Below, one piece after another: positions 13,086-24,026 of a DNA stretch of 64,000 nucleotides. Source of the stretch: Anisus vortex (taxonomy: Eukaryota > Mollusca > Gastropoda > Planorbidae); assembly GCA_949126835.1 (NCBI GenBank), contig OX421499.1, positions 7,643,026 to 7,707,025 on the forward strand, read 5' to 3'. Numbering within the stretch: the first letter of the stretch is position 1; each line of letters opens with the position of its first letter. The position numbers and the translations under genes are program-made. The notes beneath the pieces were generated by a model. It worked only from the letters and a program-made list of their open reading frames with translations. It was not told where the DNA came from and searched no databases.

Positions 13086-13512
13086 ATAAGTTAGTAGACA
13101 TTGAAAACGATTTGATAATAATATAAATAATCAATAACTTATATTTAACTTTCAAACCATTTCGCACGTTAAAAAAGGTCAAATAGAAGACCAACGTTAT
13201 TTATTTTTTGTTTGTTAACTTTATTAAGATCAATAAATGAAAAGTAGGCCTACTATCATGTCTTTTAACCAACATCCATGAGACAGCTCTTAGTTTGTGA
13301 GTAGAAGTCAAAAGACTGATATCCCAGCCATCTGCAAGAAACAAAACAAATCATGAAGATCACTAAGTTCAATGAGTCTTATTTTAGTCAATACTTAAAG
13401 TTGAACAATTTTAGAATATAGTATCCATACAATCAACCTTCCATTCATCCTCTTGTGCATTCATTCAATCATTTATTTATATATTATTCATTCACTTATT
13501 CACACATTCACT
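13086..13512. other. AT-rich intronic spacer
   Basis: Unique AT-rich sequence between array 2 and the microsatellites; no gene recognised. Confidence 0.5.
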
Positions 13513-13523
13513 ATCTATCTATC

Positions 13524-13617
<94 letters not shown>

Positions 13618-13730
13618 ACTATCTGTTGTCTATCTATCTATCTATTTAGCTATCTATCAATCTATGTATGTATGTATATATGTATGTATGTATGTTTGTA
13701 TGTATCTATTTATCTAACTGTCTATATATA

Positions 13731-13778
<48 letters not shown>
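13513..13778. repeat. Compound microsatellite (CTAT)n, (ATGT)n, (CT)n
   Basis: A run of CTAT with interruptions up to about 13665, then ATGT-type units to about 13705, then a near-pure CT run at about 13733-13778. Open frames through it (repeated SIYL) are artefacts of the four-base unit. Confidence 0.95.
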
Positions 13779-13781
<3 letters not shown>

Positions 13782-14094
13782 ATGCATAATATATATACTT
13801 GGGGTCAGCGAACCGACACATTTTGCCCAATTGATTTATTTTGAAATATATTTATATAAAAATACACAGAAATAGGCCTTTTTATTAGTTAAAAAGAAAA
13901 CGATGACGTTTAAGACGCTATCTTATATCATATTATGCTAAAAATTCCAGTAGGCCTATTTAGCTAGCCCTACTAGAAGAGTTGTTCGCGATGTAGGCCT
14001 ACGCCGATTGGCGCCGATATCATTATCAACTTTTTAAAGGTGTAGGCCCTACATGGTTTTACTAATTATTAAATCGTATGGGTAGGCCTACAAT
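13779..14094. other. AT-rich spacer with TAGGCCTA-type palindromes
   Basis: Contains several copies of TAGGCCTA-like palindromes that recur across the window. No gene seen. Confidence 0.5.
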
Positions 14095-14977
14095 GTGTTT
14101 TTTTTATCAATGTGGGAAATGTAGGCAGACGATTTTGGGTCTAGGCATAGGCCTAGCCGGTGTGGCCCTAGGTCTATCAGTTTTATCAGTCTAATCTAGA
14201 AGTCTAAGTCATTTTATTCACCAATACATTGATGAAATGCACTCAGTGCTGAATATATCTGACTAGAAATCATTTCAAACAAAGTTAATGGTAATTAGGT
14301 TAAGGCACTTATATAGTGCGTCATCAAAACCTCGTCATCAAAACCGGCGCCGTTCTGTCTAGAAAGCACAGGCAGGCCTACTTCAAAAGACTATTTTTTT
14401 GTGTCTACCCACTATAGTGTTAGCCTACTATTGGGATAGGAACGTGAGTATGGACAGTGACTTAGATGTAGAAACAGATACATTACTTTGCCTTATGACT
14501 AATGGCTGTATTGATCGGTTGTTTTAAATAAGTGAAGGGCTGTGTTTGCCTTATATGCATGATTGAAACCATTTTTTAAAGGAAAGTTTTCAAATTAGGG
14601 TGAATATTTAGTAACTTTTTTTTTTTAATGGTATGAATTTTTGAGAAGTTAAAAGGCAGTATGCAACTTATCCACAGGAGTTGTGTTTTTTTTTTTAAAT
14701 ACCGTAGTTTAGGGAGATATATGCCCCAGTTCAGAATCAGCTACTCCCTCCCCCCTTGCACTATTTGCCCCTCCTTACTTGCTGTAAGGTTTTATTTTTG
14801 TAGCAGGATTTTAATAGGCTTAATGATCCTAATGATTTGAAAGTAATCAAATTGGATTATCTACATGTCCTTTACAGTAGCAGTTTTTTTCTTGTCATAG
14901 TGATAGTTTTTTTAAACTTCTAAATCTGTAAGCTTTCTATATACTTTTCAATGTAGGCCCATATGAATATTTTCTCT
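14095..14977. repeat. Segmental duplicate, copy b (about 883 bp)
   Basis: Near-identical partner of 9367-10248. Here it is flanked by ordinary intronic DNA on both sides, so this is probably the original location. The shared block ends at TTTTCTCT in both copies. Confidence 0.92.
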
Positions 14978-15374
14978 ATACTTGTTAATGTAACGCTCTA
15001 TATGTTATAGATGCCCCTATACAGGAAACTATAGGCCTATTTCCATTCTCTACCCCCCCCCTCCTTTTATTTTCATAAACCAAATTTCTTTTTTTTTGTA
15101 CTTTTTTTTTTAAATTATAAGATTTCTAAAGACAGTTAAAAGACTCCATATAATGAACAAAGCTTAATGGTACATATTTAGCTTTCACATTGTAATGCCC
15201 TTAAAAATATTTTATTTAATTTTTCTTTGTATCTGAGTCATTGTTTGGTGATGTGGTGAATTCGGTTTTGCCGCGCCTCCTGAAATTTTAGATTTTCTCC
15301 TGAAAAACTCCCGAAAACCTCCTGAATTTTTTATTTGAGTTTGGTGCAGGAACCCTGATATATATATATATATA
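14978..15374. other. Intronic DNA with a decayed transposon fragment
   Basis: AT-rich. Around 15275-15355 there are repeated CTCCTGAA motifs ending in GCAGGAACCCTGA, resembling the CCAGGAG-rich insertion at 52596-53075, whose right end also reads GAACCCTG. This suggests a shared DNA-transposon-derived repeat; the boundaries are unclear. Confidence 0.4.
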
Positions 15375-15701
15375 CAAGCTACATTGCCCGGCGTTGCCCG
15401 GGTGAAAAAAAAAAAAACAGGCCTGTATAAGGTGCAGATAACAAATTTATAAACTACCCTTAAAAAGAAAGCTATAAATCTTATATTTAAATTATTATTT
15501 TTTTTACTGAAGACTTTTAGGAAAGTAATTTAAAATAAATATTGTAATCGGGTAAAAAAAATAGGCAAGTATTTTTAAATTTTTATTTCAGAAAAATCTA
15601 AATTGCCCGTAGAGCTACAACGTCTTTTGTTTTTAAAAGTTTGAAAGAAAAATTGTCGAAAAAAAAGGTATAGTCTAACTGTCTAGCTGGAGAATCCTAC
15701 C
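15375..15701 (+). repeat. Dispersed repeat with GC-rich hairpin end, copy 1
   Basis: Begins TACAAGCTACATTGCCCGGC and continues to a TATAGTCTAACTG motif. A second copy starts at 59369 and extends further, into a tRNA-like segment. The start contains the small hairpin CCCGGCGTTGCCCGGG. It is probably a non-autonomous retroelement; I cannot assign the family. Confidence 0.65.
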
Positions 15702-16360
15702 AATGCTATTCATAACCTATTGAATATTTCTTATTCGTTTTATGGAAAATGGGCTGTTCTTAACACCTTGTGTAAATACTACCATTCTATTTGGATTTAA
15801 ACGATGATTCTGTGATTAAACCAATAACTTGTTTGTTTTACAAAACTCGATTTATATCAGTTCTTCACGTTCCAGTATTGTGTGTGTTTTATTTATACTG
15901 CAATAGTAATTGCCAACACTACACAATAGCAACACGATACTTATTATGTATATTGAGCCAATAAATATACACCTGAAGAAATCAAATAAAACTCTAATCC
16001 ATGTTATAAAGATTACCAGGGGATACTTTGAATCAGGACCAACCTAGACTACACTAAACTAATAAGAAAATGAACTAATAATGAATCATACCAATTGAAG
16101 CAGTAATTGTAATAACTACAAGACAACATAATAAATAAATATTTCATCAACTGAATGGGGGCTCTAGCCAAATAAATAATACAGTCTACAATTCAATACT
16201 CATTATTCTACAGTCATCTACTACTTAATAATTATCTACGAAAGGTAATAAAAGCTGGCTTGTCATTTAACATTGTTACGAATTAATACTTGAAAAGCAT
16301 ATCAAGCGACTTGACCAGTGAAATAATAACAGTATCTATTCCGGTATATATGTGCCGTAA
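15702..16360. other. AT-rich intronic DNA
   Basis: No repeat structure or exon recognised. Confidence 0.5.
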
Positions 16361-16364
16361 TATA

Positions 16365-16413
<49 letters not shown>
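16361..16413. repeat. (AT)n microsatellite
   Basis: Alternating TA run of about 50 bases with one G interruption. Confidence 0.95.
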
Positions 16414-16415
<2 letters not shown>

Positions 16416-16798
16416 CTCATTGAATGAGTACGTAGGAGACATGAATTGACCAAATGTTTTTAATTCACTCCGTATGCGTTGAGTTTAACCCGATAGTTGA
16501 AATAATTATTTAAAAAAAATGAAAAGGTATAAGACTATAGCCTAAATAAGAATTAATCTTTCACACAGCGTGAGGTGGCGGTTTAAGGGAGGCCGGATGG
16601 GAAACGGAGGGGGGGGGGCAGAAAATATAATATGTATTTACGGGTGGAGGGATAGCAAACGAAATAATTACCGGGATGCAACAAGAGGGAATTGTGGGAA
16701 ATAACGATTTCCTTTACCTACGTAACACCATGATGGCCACGCCCTTAAAGGCCTTGCTATTGTTGATGGGCAAGGCAGGTACTTACCGTTATAATTAC

Positions 16799-16924
16799 CT
16801 AGAACATTCTCTGTGGCATTGGTATTTTGGGAAAAGAGCAGGATGTGGTAGCGATGAGTGCCATTGGGCGGTGTAAAGTCTACAAATGCTTGAAATTCAA
16901 TTCCCGCAGTATTTTTCAAAATTC
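16799..16924 (-). CDS. PEBP-like gene B, exon with the GxHR motif
   Basis: Internal exon of 126 bases. The acceptor TTAAATATTTCAG and the donor CTAG|GTAATT fit; a second donor in the same phase (AACG|GTAAGT) lies 12 bases further, giving low end 16787. The first two bases complete a Gly codon with exon 19955-20059. The product includes AGIEFQAFVDFTPP then NGTHRYHILLFSQ, matching the second conserved region of PEBP proteins (Y-x-GP-x-PP-x-G-x-HRY-x-F-x-L-F-x-Q), including the G-x-H-R element of the ligand pocket. NGT inside this motif and NAT after it are potential N-glycosylation sites if the protein is secreted. This is the strongest family evidence in the window. Confidence 0.82.
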
Positions 16925-17195
16925 CTGAAATATTTAATTGAAATGAAAAAAACAAACAAACATCAACAACATCAATTGGGTCAACGTAAAACGGATTTAA
17001 CGACAAACACTATTTTCCACGGAAGGCTTGAAATAAAGAGTATCACCCAAGGCTTTGGGCATTACGGCTTATTGAATTATTGCTGTCTTTGTTTTGTTTT
17101 CAAAACTATAAATATTTATTTTCGATCACTAAAAAGTTCATTAAAAAAATCTAATATTTAAACATACACTATCAGTCTAAATAGACTAAGTAGTT
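16925..17195. other. Intron 3' part of gene B
   Basis: AT-rich intronic sequence directly upstream of the exon acceptor; no other feature. Confidence 0.6.
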
Positions 17196-17935
17196 TAGTA
17201 GCTTGATTTGGAATAGCAGCGGCAAAACACATTTGGAATAGCAGCGGCAACTAAACTTAAAATTGCAGCAGTACCTAGCTTTAGAATAGCAGCGTAAACT
17301 AGACTTATAATAGCATTTGTAACTAGACTTATAATAGCAGCACTATCTAGACTTATAATAGCAGGTGTAACTAGACTTATAATAGCAGCTGTAACTAGAC
17401 TTATAATAGCAGCAGTAACTAAACGTTTAAAAGCAGCTGTAACTCGACTTATAATAGCAGATGTAACTAAACTTATAATAGCAGCAGTAACTAAATTTAT
17501 AATAGCAGCAGTAACTAGACTTATAATAGCAGCTGTAACTAGACTTATAATAGCAGCTGTAACTAGACTTATAATAGCAGCTGTAACTAGACTTATAATA
17601 GCAGCCGTAACTAGACTTATAATAGCAGCAGTAACTAAATTTATAATAGCAGCAGTAGCTAGATTTAGGATAACAGCAGCAACTAAATTTATAATAGCAG
17701 CAGTAACTAGATTTAGATTAGCAGCAACTAAATTTATAATAGCCACAACTTGTAACTAGATTTAGATTAGCAGCGGCTGTAAAATGACTTGATATAGAAA
17801 CAATAACTAAATTTAGAATAGTAGCAACAGTAAATAGATTTAAAATAGAAGCAGTAACTAGATTGAGAAAAGCAGCAGCGATAAATAGATTCAGAATAGC
17901 AGCAGCTTGTATCTAGATTTTGAAAAGCAGCAATA
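17196..17935. repeat. 24-bp minisatellite in gene B intron
   Basis: About 30 imperfect copies of a 24-bp unit (ATAATAGCAGCTGTAACTAG plus ACTT). The unit length is a multiple of three, so a 183-codon frame of repeated AIISLVTA stays open on the minus strand. That frame is compositionally simple and intronic, so it is not called a gene. Confidence 0.9.
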
Positions 17936-19850
17936 CCTAGAAGAGCATATTTTGGCAACTAGAATAAGAAGAGCATGTTTTAGCAACTAGACTAAGAAAA
18001 GAAGGTTTTGGCAACTAGAACAAGAAGAGCAGGTTTTAGCAACTAGACTAAGAAGAGCAGGTTTTAGCAACTAGACTAAGAAGAGCATATTTAGGCAACT
18101 AGACTAATAAGAGCAGGTTTTAGCAACTAGACTAAGAAGAGCAGGTTTTGGCAACTAGACTAAGACGAGCATATTTTGGCAACTAGACTAAGAAGAGCAG
18201 GTTTTAGCAACTAGACTAAGAAGAGCAGGTTTTAGCAACTAGACTAAGACGAGCATATTTTGGCAACTAGACTAAGAAGAGCAGGTTTTAGCAAATAGTA
18301 TGAGAAGAGCAGGTTTTAGCAACTAGACTAAGAAGAGCAGGTTTTAGCAACTAGACTAAGAAGAGCATATTTTGGCAACTAGACTAAGAAGAGCAGGTTT
18401 TAGCAACTAGACTAAGAAGAGCAGGTTTTGGCAACTAGACTAAGACGAGCATATTTTGGCAACTAGACTAAGAAGAGCAGGTTTTAGCAACTAGACTAAG
18501 AAGAGCAGGTTTTAGCAACTAGACTAAGAAGAGCAGGTTTTAGCAACTAGACTAAGACGAGCATATTTTGGCAACTAGACTAAGAAGAGCAGGTTTTAGC
18601 AACTAGACTAAGAAGAGGTTGAACTGGAAACTAGACTAAGAAGAGCAGGTTTTGTCAAATTGAATAAAAAAAAGGGTTTGTCAACTAGACTAAGAAAAGA
18701 AGGCTATGAAGAGCAGGTTTTAGCAGCTATTCTAAAAATAGCAGGTTTTGTCAACTAGACTAAGACGATCTGATTTTGAGCAAAAAAAGTTGAAGGGCAG
18801 TTCCTAGAAACTAGACTAAGAAGAATTTGAACTAGACTTAAAAAAAAGGTTGAACTAGCAACTAGACTAATACGAGAATGTTTTAGCAACTAGAATAAGA
18901 AGAGGTTGAATTAGCAACTAGACTACGACGAGCAGGTTATGGCAACTAGACTAAGAAGAGCAGGGTTTGGCAACTAGATTAAGACGAGCAGGTTTTGACA
19001 ACTAGACTAAGAAGAGAATGGTTTGGTAACTAGACTAAGAAGAGCAGTGTTTGGCAACTAGTCTAAGTAGAGCAGAGTTTGGCAACTATTATAAGAAGAG
19101 CAGGGTTCGGCAACTAGACTAAGACGAGCAGGTTTTGACAACTAGACTAAGAAGAGAATGGTTTGGTAACTAGACTAAGAAAAGCAGTGTTTGGCAACTA
19201 GTCTTAGAAGAGCATAGTTTAGCAACTAGTCTAAGAAGAGCAGGGTTTGGCAACTAGATTAAGACGAGCAGGTTTTGACAACTAGACTAAGAAGAGAATG
19301 GTTTGGCAACTAGACTAAGAAAAACATTGTTTGGCAACTAGTCTTAAAAGAGCAGAGTTTAGCAAATAGTCTAAGAAGAGCAGGGTTTGGCAAATAGACT
19401 AAGAAGAGCAGAGTTTAGCAACTAGTCTAAGAAGAGCAGGGTTTGACAACTAGACTAAGAAGAGCAGGGTTTGGCAACTAGACTAAGAAGATCAAGTTCT
19501 GGCAACTAGACTAAGAAGCAGTGGCGTAGTTAGGGGAGGGGGAGGGGTCCAAATTCGAAAGTCCCCCCGGGCCCCTACTTGACGGGGGCACCCAGAATTG
19601 TGTATTTTTGTTCTTTTTCTTAATGTCGAATGTCAAAATGCAGGGGCTCTAAAGAGGCCAAGCCCCCAGGGCCCCCAACGGCACTGCTAAGAAGAAAAGA
19701 CTTTGACATCTTGACTAAGAAGAACAGGCTTTGGCTACTAGACTAAGAAGAACAGGCTTTGGCTACTAGACTAAGAAGAGCAGGTTCTGGCAACTATACT
19801 AAGAAGAGCAGGTTTTGACAACTTGAATAAGAAGACCGTGAGCTGACAAC
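17936..19850. repeat. 28-bp minisatellite in gene B intron
   Basis: About 60 copies of a 28-bp unit (GCAACTAGACTAAGAAGAGC plus AGGTTTTA) with variants (ATATTTTG, AGGGTTTG). It follows the 24-bp array directly and shares the core AACTAGAC, so the two may share an origin. It is interrupted by a hAT-like MITE at 19519-19686 and ends about 105 bases before exon 19955-20059. Confidence 0.93.
19519..19686. mobile_element. hAT-like MITE inside the 28-bp array
   Basis: 168-bp insertion with short inverted ends (CAGTGGCGTAG and CGGCACTG) flanked by an exact 8-bp repeat CTAAGAAG at 19511-19518 and 19687-19694. An 8-bp target duplication and CAGTG-type ends are typical of hAT elements. Caution: CTAAGAAG is also part of the host repeat unit, so two neighbouring units could mimic a duplication. 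The body is C/G-rich (GGGCCCCC) with no coding capacity. Confidence 0.75.
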
Positions 19851-19954
19851 TATACATAGATGAGTTTGGGCTGGCAACTTCACTGTACGGAGCACATAGC
19901 AAGGCATTTTACTCAAAGCATCAAACGGCCGAGTTAATTTTTTTGGCCACCTAC

Positions 19955-20059
19955 CTTGCAGTTTTAGATTGGCCTTATAGTAATGACCATACGGCTTGCT
20001 CCACATGTACGGTGCATCCTGGTCAACAATCAGAACTGAATATGTCAGTTGAGTGTCGT
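19955..20059 (-). CDS. PEBP-like gene B, exon with the DPDxP-type motif
   Basis: Internal exon of 105 bases between an acceptor ending AACGTTAG and donor TGCAAG|GTAGGT. It joins in phase with exons 23617-23918 and 16799-16924. The product reads LTYSVLIVDQDAPYMWSKP and then GHYYKANLKLQ. PEBP proteins have YTLV-x-x-DPDAP-x(n)-HW-x-V-x-N-x-x-G at this position, so VDQDAP is the first conserved ligand-site region with Pro replaced by Gln, and HYYKANLKLQ-G corresponds to the strand that follows. Most pocket residues are kept, so binding of an anionic phospholipid-like ligand is possible but unproven. Confidence 0.8.
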
Positions 20060-20394
20060 CTAACGTTTATATGAAATGAAATAAGGGGGAGGGGAAGGGA
20101 GAGGGGAGGGGAAGAGGGTGTTTAGCAGGTCATACAGATAATCTGTGGCCCTGAACTGTATTTTCTTTTCTTGAAACAATTCAGGATAAATTCCATGTAC
20201 ACCTAGATCTGTATTTAAACCATTTTTATAAAAATAAGTACCGACAAAGATTCAAACACGTAGCAATAGTTTCCAAGACCCGAGACAATTAGATTTTTTC
20301 ATACATGAGTTGTCAATTAATAATGACGTCACGTCCCTCTGTCGCCGGATATTGAACATCTCAACAGCTACGAGATTTGGATCTCCGCCACAGG
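20060..20394. other. Gene B intron, purine-rich segment
   Basis: GGGGAGGGG-type purine-rich stretch near 20086-20119, then ordinary AT-rich DNA up to the hAT inverted end. No gene. Confidence 0.5.
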
Positions 20395-21508
20395 CAGTGG
20401 TTCCCAACCTTTTTACAGGGCGACCTCAAACCATGAAATTATTTTCGTCGCTACCGTTACCTTATTTGCTACTGTTATAAACTGTAATGTAAATATCTGA
20501 TATGCAGGATGTGTTTTCATTTTTATTATTTAAACATAATTAAAGCATAGTGATTAATCACACAAACATTTTTTTCATTATATATTGTGAGGATATAGTT
20601 CTATATTTCTAATTACAACACGAACGTCAGTGCTAATATAGAAATTTCGTCTTCCTCATCGGATCAGAGATTTGCAGAGCAGTCTTTGCATGAGCTCAAA
20701 GAAAATATAGTTTTTGTTTTTTTTACCACAAGATCTACTTCCGTATAATCAACAAGACGAAAAACCCTGTTTCACAAAGATATGTTGTTGCAATGGAAGA
20801 ATAAGGCGCAGCAGTCTCAATCAAAATAGTATATTACTACAAACACTTGATCCAGTTCGTAATTAATAAGTTCAATGCACTCCTCTTGTGTTGTCTCAAA
20901 AACATCTTCAACTTTGACATTGCATGGTCTTCTGGCAAGTGCAATTGAAGTGTCAGATAAAATTTCGCCTGCAAGCATGTGTTCTATCACATAAATTTTC
21001 ATTGTAACCCTTTGCTTTTGAATGGTTGACTGTTCTGTTCATAGTAAGCAGATAAGGTAGAGTACATTTTATTTTCATCCAATTTTTTAAGCCAAGCTGA
21101 AGTTTAATTTGGAATGATAGAATCTCTTCAGACAAATTAAGGCATCCTAAATTTGTTCCTTGCAATGATATATTTAACTCATTTAAATTGGTAAAGATGT
21201 CTACCAAGTAAGTTATATTAATAATAAAGCTGCTTTCAACACAGCAACTCTCTACACATGAGTGACTGGTCGGCATGCTGCATACGTACACTTACACTTG
21301 TATTTGTATGGGGCCCTATGTGATGACGTTGGTACGATGATGTCATCATGCTGGGTACCCGTATGTGAATGTATCTGCACGTCGACGGGCCCGTCAGGAG
21401 ACGGATAGACGAGCGGTGTCTTGTTTCCTAAGACTAAGACCATTGAAAATATATGAAATGGTCATTCGACCCCCAAAGGGGTCGCGACCCACAGGTTGGG
21501 ATCCGCTG
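20395..21508 (-). mobile_element. hAT transposon remnant with transposase pieces
   Basis: Inverted ends CAGTGGTTCCCAACCT (20395) and AGGTTGGGATCCGCTG (ending 21508) are the common ends of Charlie/ZBED-type hAT elements. Flanking 8-mers do not match, so the duplication has decayed or an end was replaced. Minus-strand frames at about 20817-21291 keep transposase-like strings: YLVDIFTNLNELNISLQG, which resembles the LADIF-x-x-LN-x-LN-x-x-LQG segment of hAT transposases related to ZBED5/SCAND3, and later VKVEDVFETTQEECIEL. They are broken by stops and shifts. Confidence 0.8.
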
Positions 21509-21850
21509 ATTTAAGGGCTTATTACATTATTACTTGCAAGTTATGCTTAACAAGCAAAATTGCCGGGGATGTCACTAAAACATTTAATTTCGGGATGTGT
21601 GGGGGCCCCCTTTTGTGCGAGGCCCCTGTTCCAATGGAACATGTGGATCATGCCTAAATACTCCACTGCACATACTGCAATAATTTGCTTGCTTGACATG
21701 AAATGTTCTGTTTGTCTTCAATGTCTGTCTGCACGGAGCACAGGCTTTCTATAGCTCCCTGAGCCGAGGATTGGAGGGCAATATCATAACCGTGGCATCG
21801 TCAAGGCCAAGTAGTAATCTATAAGTGTCTAAAACAAAAACGGACGAGCC
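21509..21850. other. Intronic spacer
   Basis: Between the hAT remnant and the 15-bp array; nothing recognised. Confidence 0.5.
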
Positions 21851-22035
21851 TACCCGCTCTTACGTCCAGGGCTCTTACGTCTAGGGATCTTACGTCTAGG
21901 GCTCTTACGTCTAGGGCTCTTACGTCCAGGGCTCTTACGTCCAGGGCTCTTACGTCCAGGGCTCTTACGTCCAGGGCTCTTACGTCTAGGGTTCTTACGT
22001 CCAGGGATCTTACGTCCAGGGCTCTTACGTCCCGG
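21851..22035. repeat. 15-bp minisatellite (GCTCTTACGTCCAGG)n
   Basis: About 12 copies of the 15-bp unit with C/T and C/A variants. The length is a multiple of three, so a frame of repeated RKSPG stays open on the minus strand; this is an array artefact. Confidence 0.93.
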
Positions 22036-22139
22036 GCGTAACAATGTCAAGGGGTGGATCAAGGCGGGGGGGGGGGGCACTCCAGATATCCTGTACGAGT
22101 CTGGCACGCCAATAGGGTACGGTCTCCGCAGTACATGCA

Positions 22140-23562
22140 CTACACTTCTCTATAGAGAAATCTGTTCTCGATGCATCGTTTTTTACTATTTCTTTTTGTA
22201 TCCCTTTGTGCTGTCTCAGGAATATCTTCAACTTTGAAAGTGAAAGGGCTTCTGGCTAGTGCATAGATATGGGGCGTCAGGTAGATTCGGAAAGTACCAT
22301 GAAATTTCGTCTGCATGCATGTGTTCGTTCAAAGAAATTATCATCGTAATCATTCTGTCTGCTTCAATGTTTTTCAAAGAAAGCAGATAAAGTAGAACAA
22401 GGCCAGCAAGAGAAAAAAACGTGCTGGTTCGAGACCTCCTTTCCAACACTAGTCATATCTAGATGATTTATTTGCATTACATATGTTTTGAGAAATCAGG
22501 AATCTTTTTAAAAGGTCTGTGGACTATTTTGTCAAACTGTCATAAGAGTTACCAATAGAATGTAATTACGCCATTCACAGCCTTACAGGCATATAAAAAA
22601 AAACTTTAATCAAATAAAGTTTTTAGTTTAAATGAATGTTATTTTTCCTCCGCTTCAGTATTGGTCTTACAAATAATAATACAGAGATAAGTAAAATGGG
22701 AAAAGTACAGTCGCTGATGATTAATTTGGATAAAAAGAACGAATATTGGAGGTTATAACGTTGGTCAATTAAATTGTCAACTTGTCACAATTCATTTTTA
22801 TATGGAATAATTTCACTTTGAAAAATGAGAGAGGAAACTGAGAATATGAGAAAAAAGTTAAGGTAGACTTCAAAATGCAGTCTTGCTTTCTGATTTAAAA
22901 AACGATTTCACCATGAAGCTAAAAAAATCACGTTTTAATTTCTCTCGATTATCATCTCACTTAAGTGTGAATTAGCAGAGCAATTGTTTGGAGCATCCAA
23001 CTCGTTGGACAGTTGCGAAAACAGCTCGTGTTTACATAATATGTGACAGAACTTATGACGCTTTTTATCACTTCGTGTCTACTTAGCGTCTTCGATGCTA
23101 ACATTTGTTCATGTATCGACCAGTGAGCTCCGATTACTTTTGGGGACTCATTCAGTACGAATCGTTAAAGTTTAGTCCGAAAAGCATCTATGCTTAGTTC
23201 CAATATATTCATGAAATGTCGGTTGTTTTATCGCCAATACTACTGCTTTTAACACGGAAGCTGTTTTTAACAGAGAAGAGGCTTTTAAATCAGCAACACT
23301 CGACACACGTGTGACTATTCCGCAAACGCACATTATATGATACCAACCCTGTCACTTACACCTGTATTACGTCTTAAAGGCTACTCGTTTGTGGGTGTAT
23401 CTGCATGTTGGTGGACCCGCCAGGAGACGGGTAGATGGGCGGTCCCTAAGACCATACAAAATATAAGTTTTCAGATGTTTTTTGGCGACACCCCCCCCCC
23501 CCCCCCGTGAAATGTTAATTCGACCCCCAAGGGGGTTGCGACCCACAGGTTGGGAACCGCTG
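22140..23562 (-). mobile_element. Second hAT transposon remnant, left end lost
   Basis: The right end GGTTGGGAACCGCTG closes at 23562 and is preceded by the same GACCCCCAAGGGGG block as in the 20395-21508 copy. The interior matches that copy, including a minus-strand string VEDIPETAQ equivalent to its VEDVFETTQ. No left inverted end was found, so 22140 is a rough limit. It ends only 55 bases from the coding exon at 23617. Confidence 0.7.
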
Positions 23563-23616
23563 ATCTATGGCCAAGGGGGGAAGCGTAAAAAAGACACTTA
23601 AAGGTCGAGAGCTTAC

Positions 23617-23918
23617 CTTGGAAATATTTGTACGGGATGCCGATTTCCAAATTCATCTTCACACTTTGCCTGTTCGAGTTGGCGCGAGTGTCACTGTTCC
23701 TTACTTCCATGTTGTCTCCGGGTCTCGCTCGAACGTCCACGTACCTCATGGGAGACGTCGTTTCAGGTACCTTATTTTCTGGCGCCATGGTTGCAGGCGC
23801 CATGGGTGCAGGCCCCATACCACCAGGCCCCATACTGAAAGGCCTCATGCCTCCAGGGTTCATACCTCCAGGCACAAGAGTGAACAAATCTTCATTACTA
23901 TCCGTGTCTGCTCTTGAC
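23617..23918 (-). CDS. PEBP-like gene B, exon with Met/Pro/Gly-rich linker
   Basis: Exon of 302 bases; the donor TTCCAAG|GTAAGC is near-perfect, while the acceptor ending ATATATAG is weaker. It carries one extra base at each end, which fits exon 26676-26796 upstream and 19955-20059 downstream. The product starts SRADTDSNEDLFTLVPGG, followed by a short-period repeat of GGM/MxP/MAP type (about residues 15-48). It then runs into an ordinary segment ending VKMNLEIGIPYKYFQ, probably the entry to the PEBP fold. The low-complexity part looks like a flexible linker. The exon lies 55 bases from a hAT end on one side and about 110 bases from a 45-bp array on the other. Confidence 0.7.
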
Positions 23919-24026
23919 CTATATATTTGAACAGAAACACACTTTGATTTATTTATGTGTGTATGTTGTATTTCTATGTTTGTCTATGCTATATGCCTAG
24001 GTGTGTGCAAGGTGTATGTTTATGTT

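Noticed and set aside
13453..13875. 140-codon Tyr/Leu/Ser-rich frame
   Set aside because: CTAT and CT microsatellite read in frame.
17195..17746. 183-codon frame of AIISLVTA repeats
   Set aside because: 24-bp array inside an intron of gene B; open only because the unit is a multiple of three.
21850..22140. RKSPG-repeat frame resembling a basic protein
   Set aside because: 15-bp minisatellite artefact.
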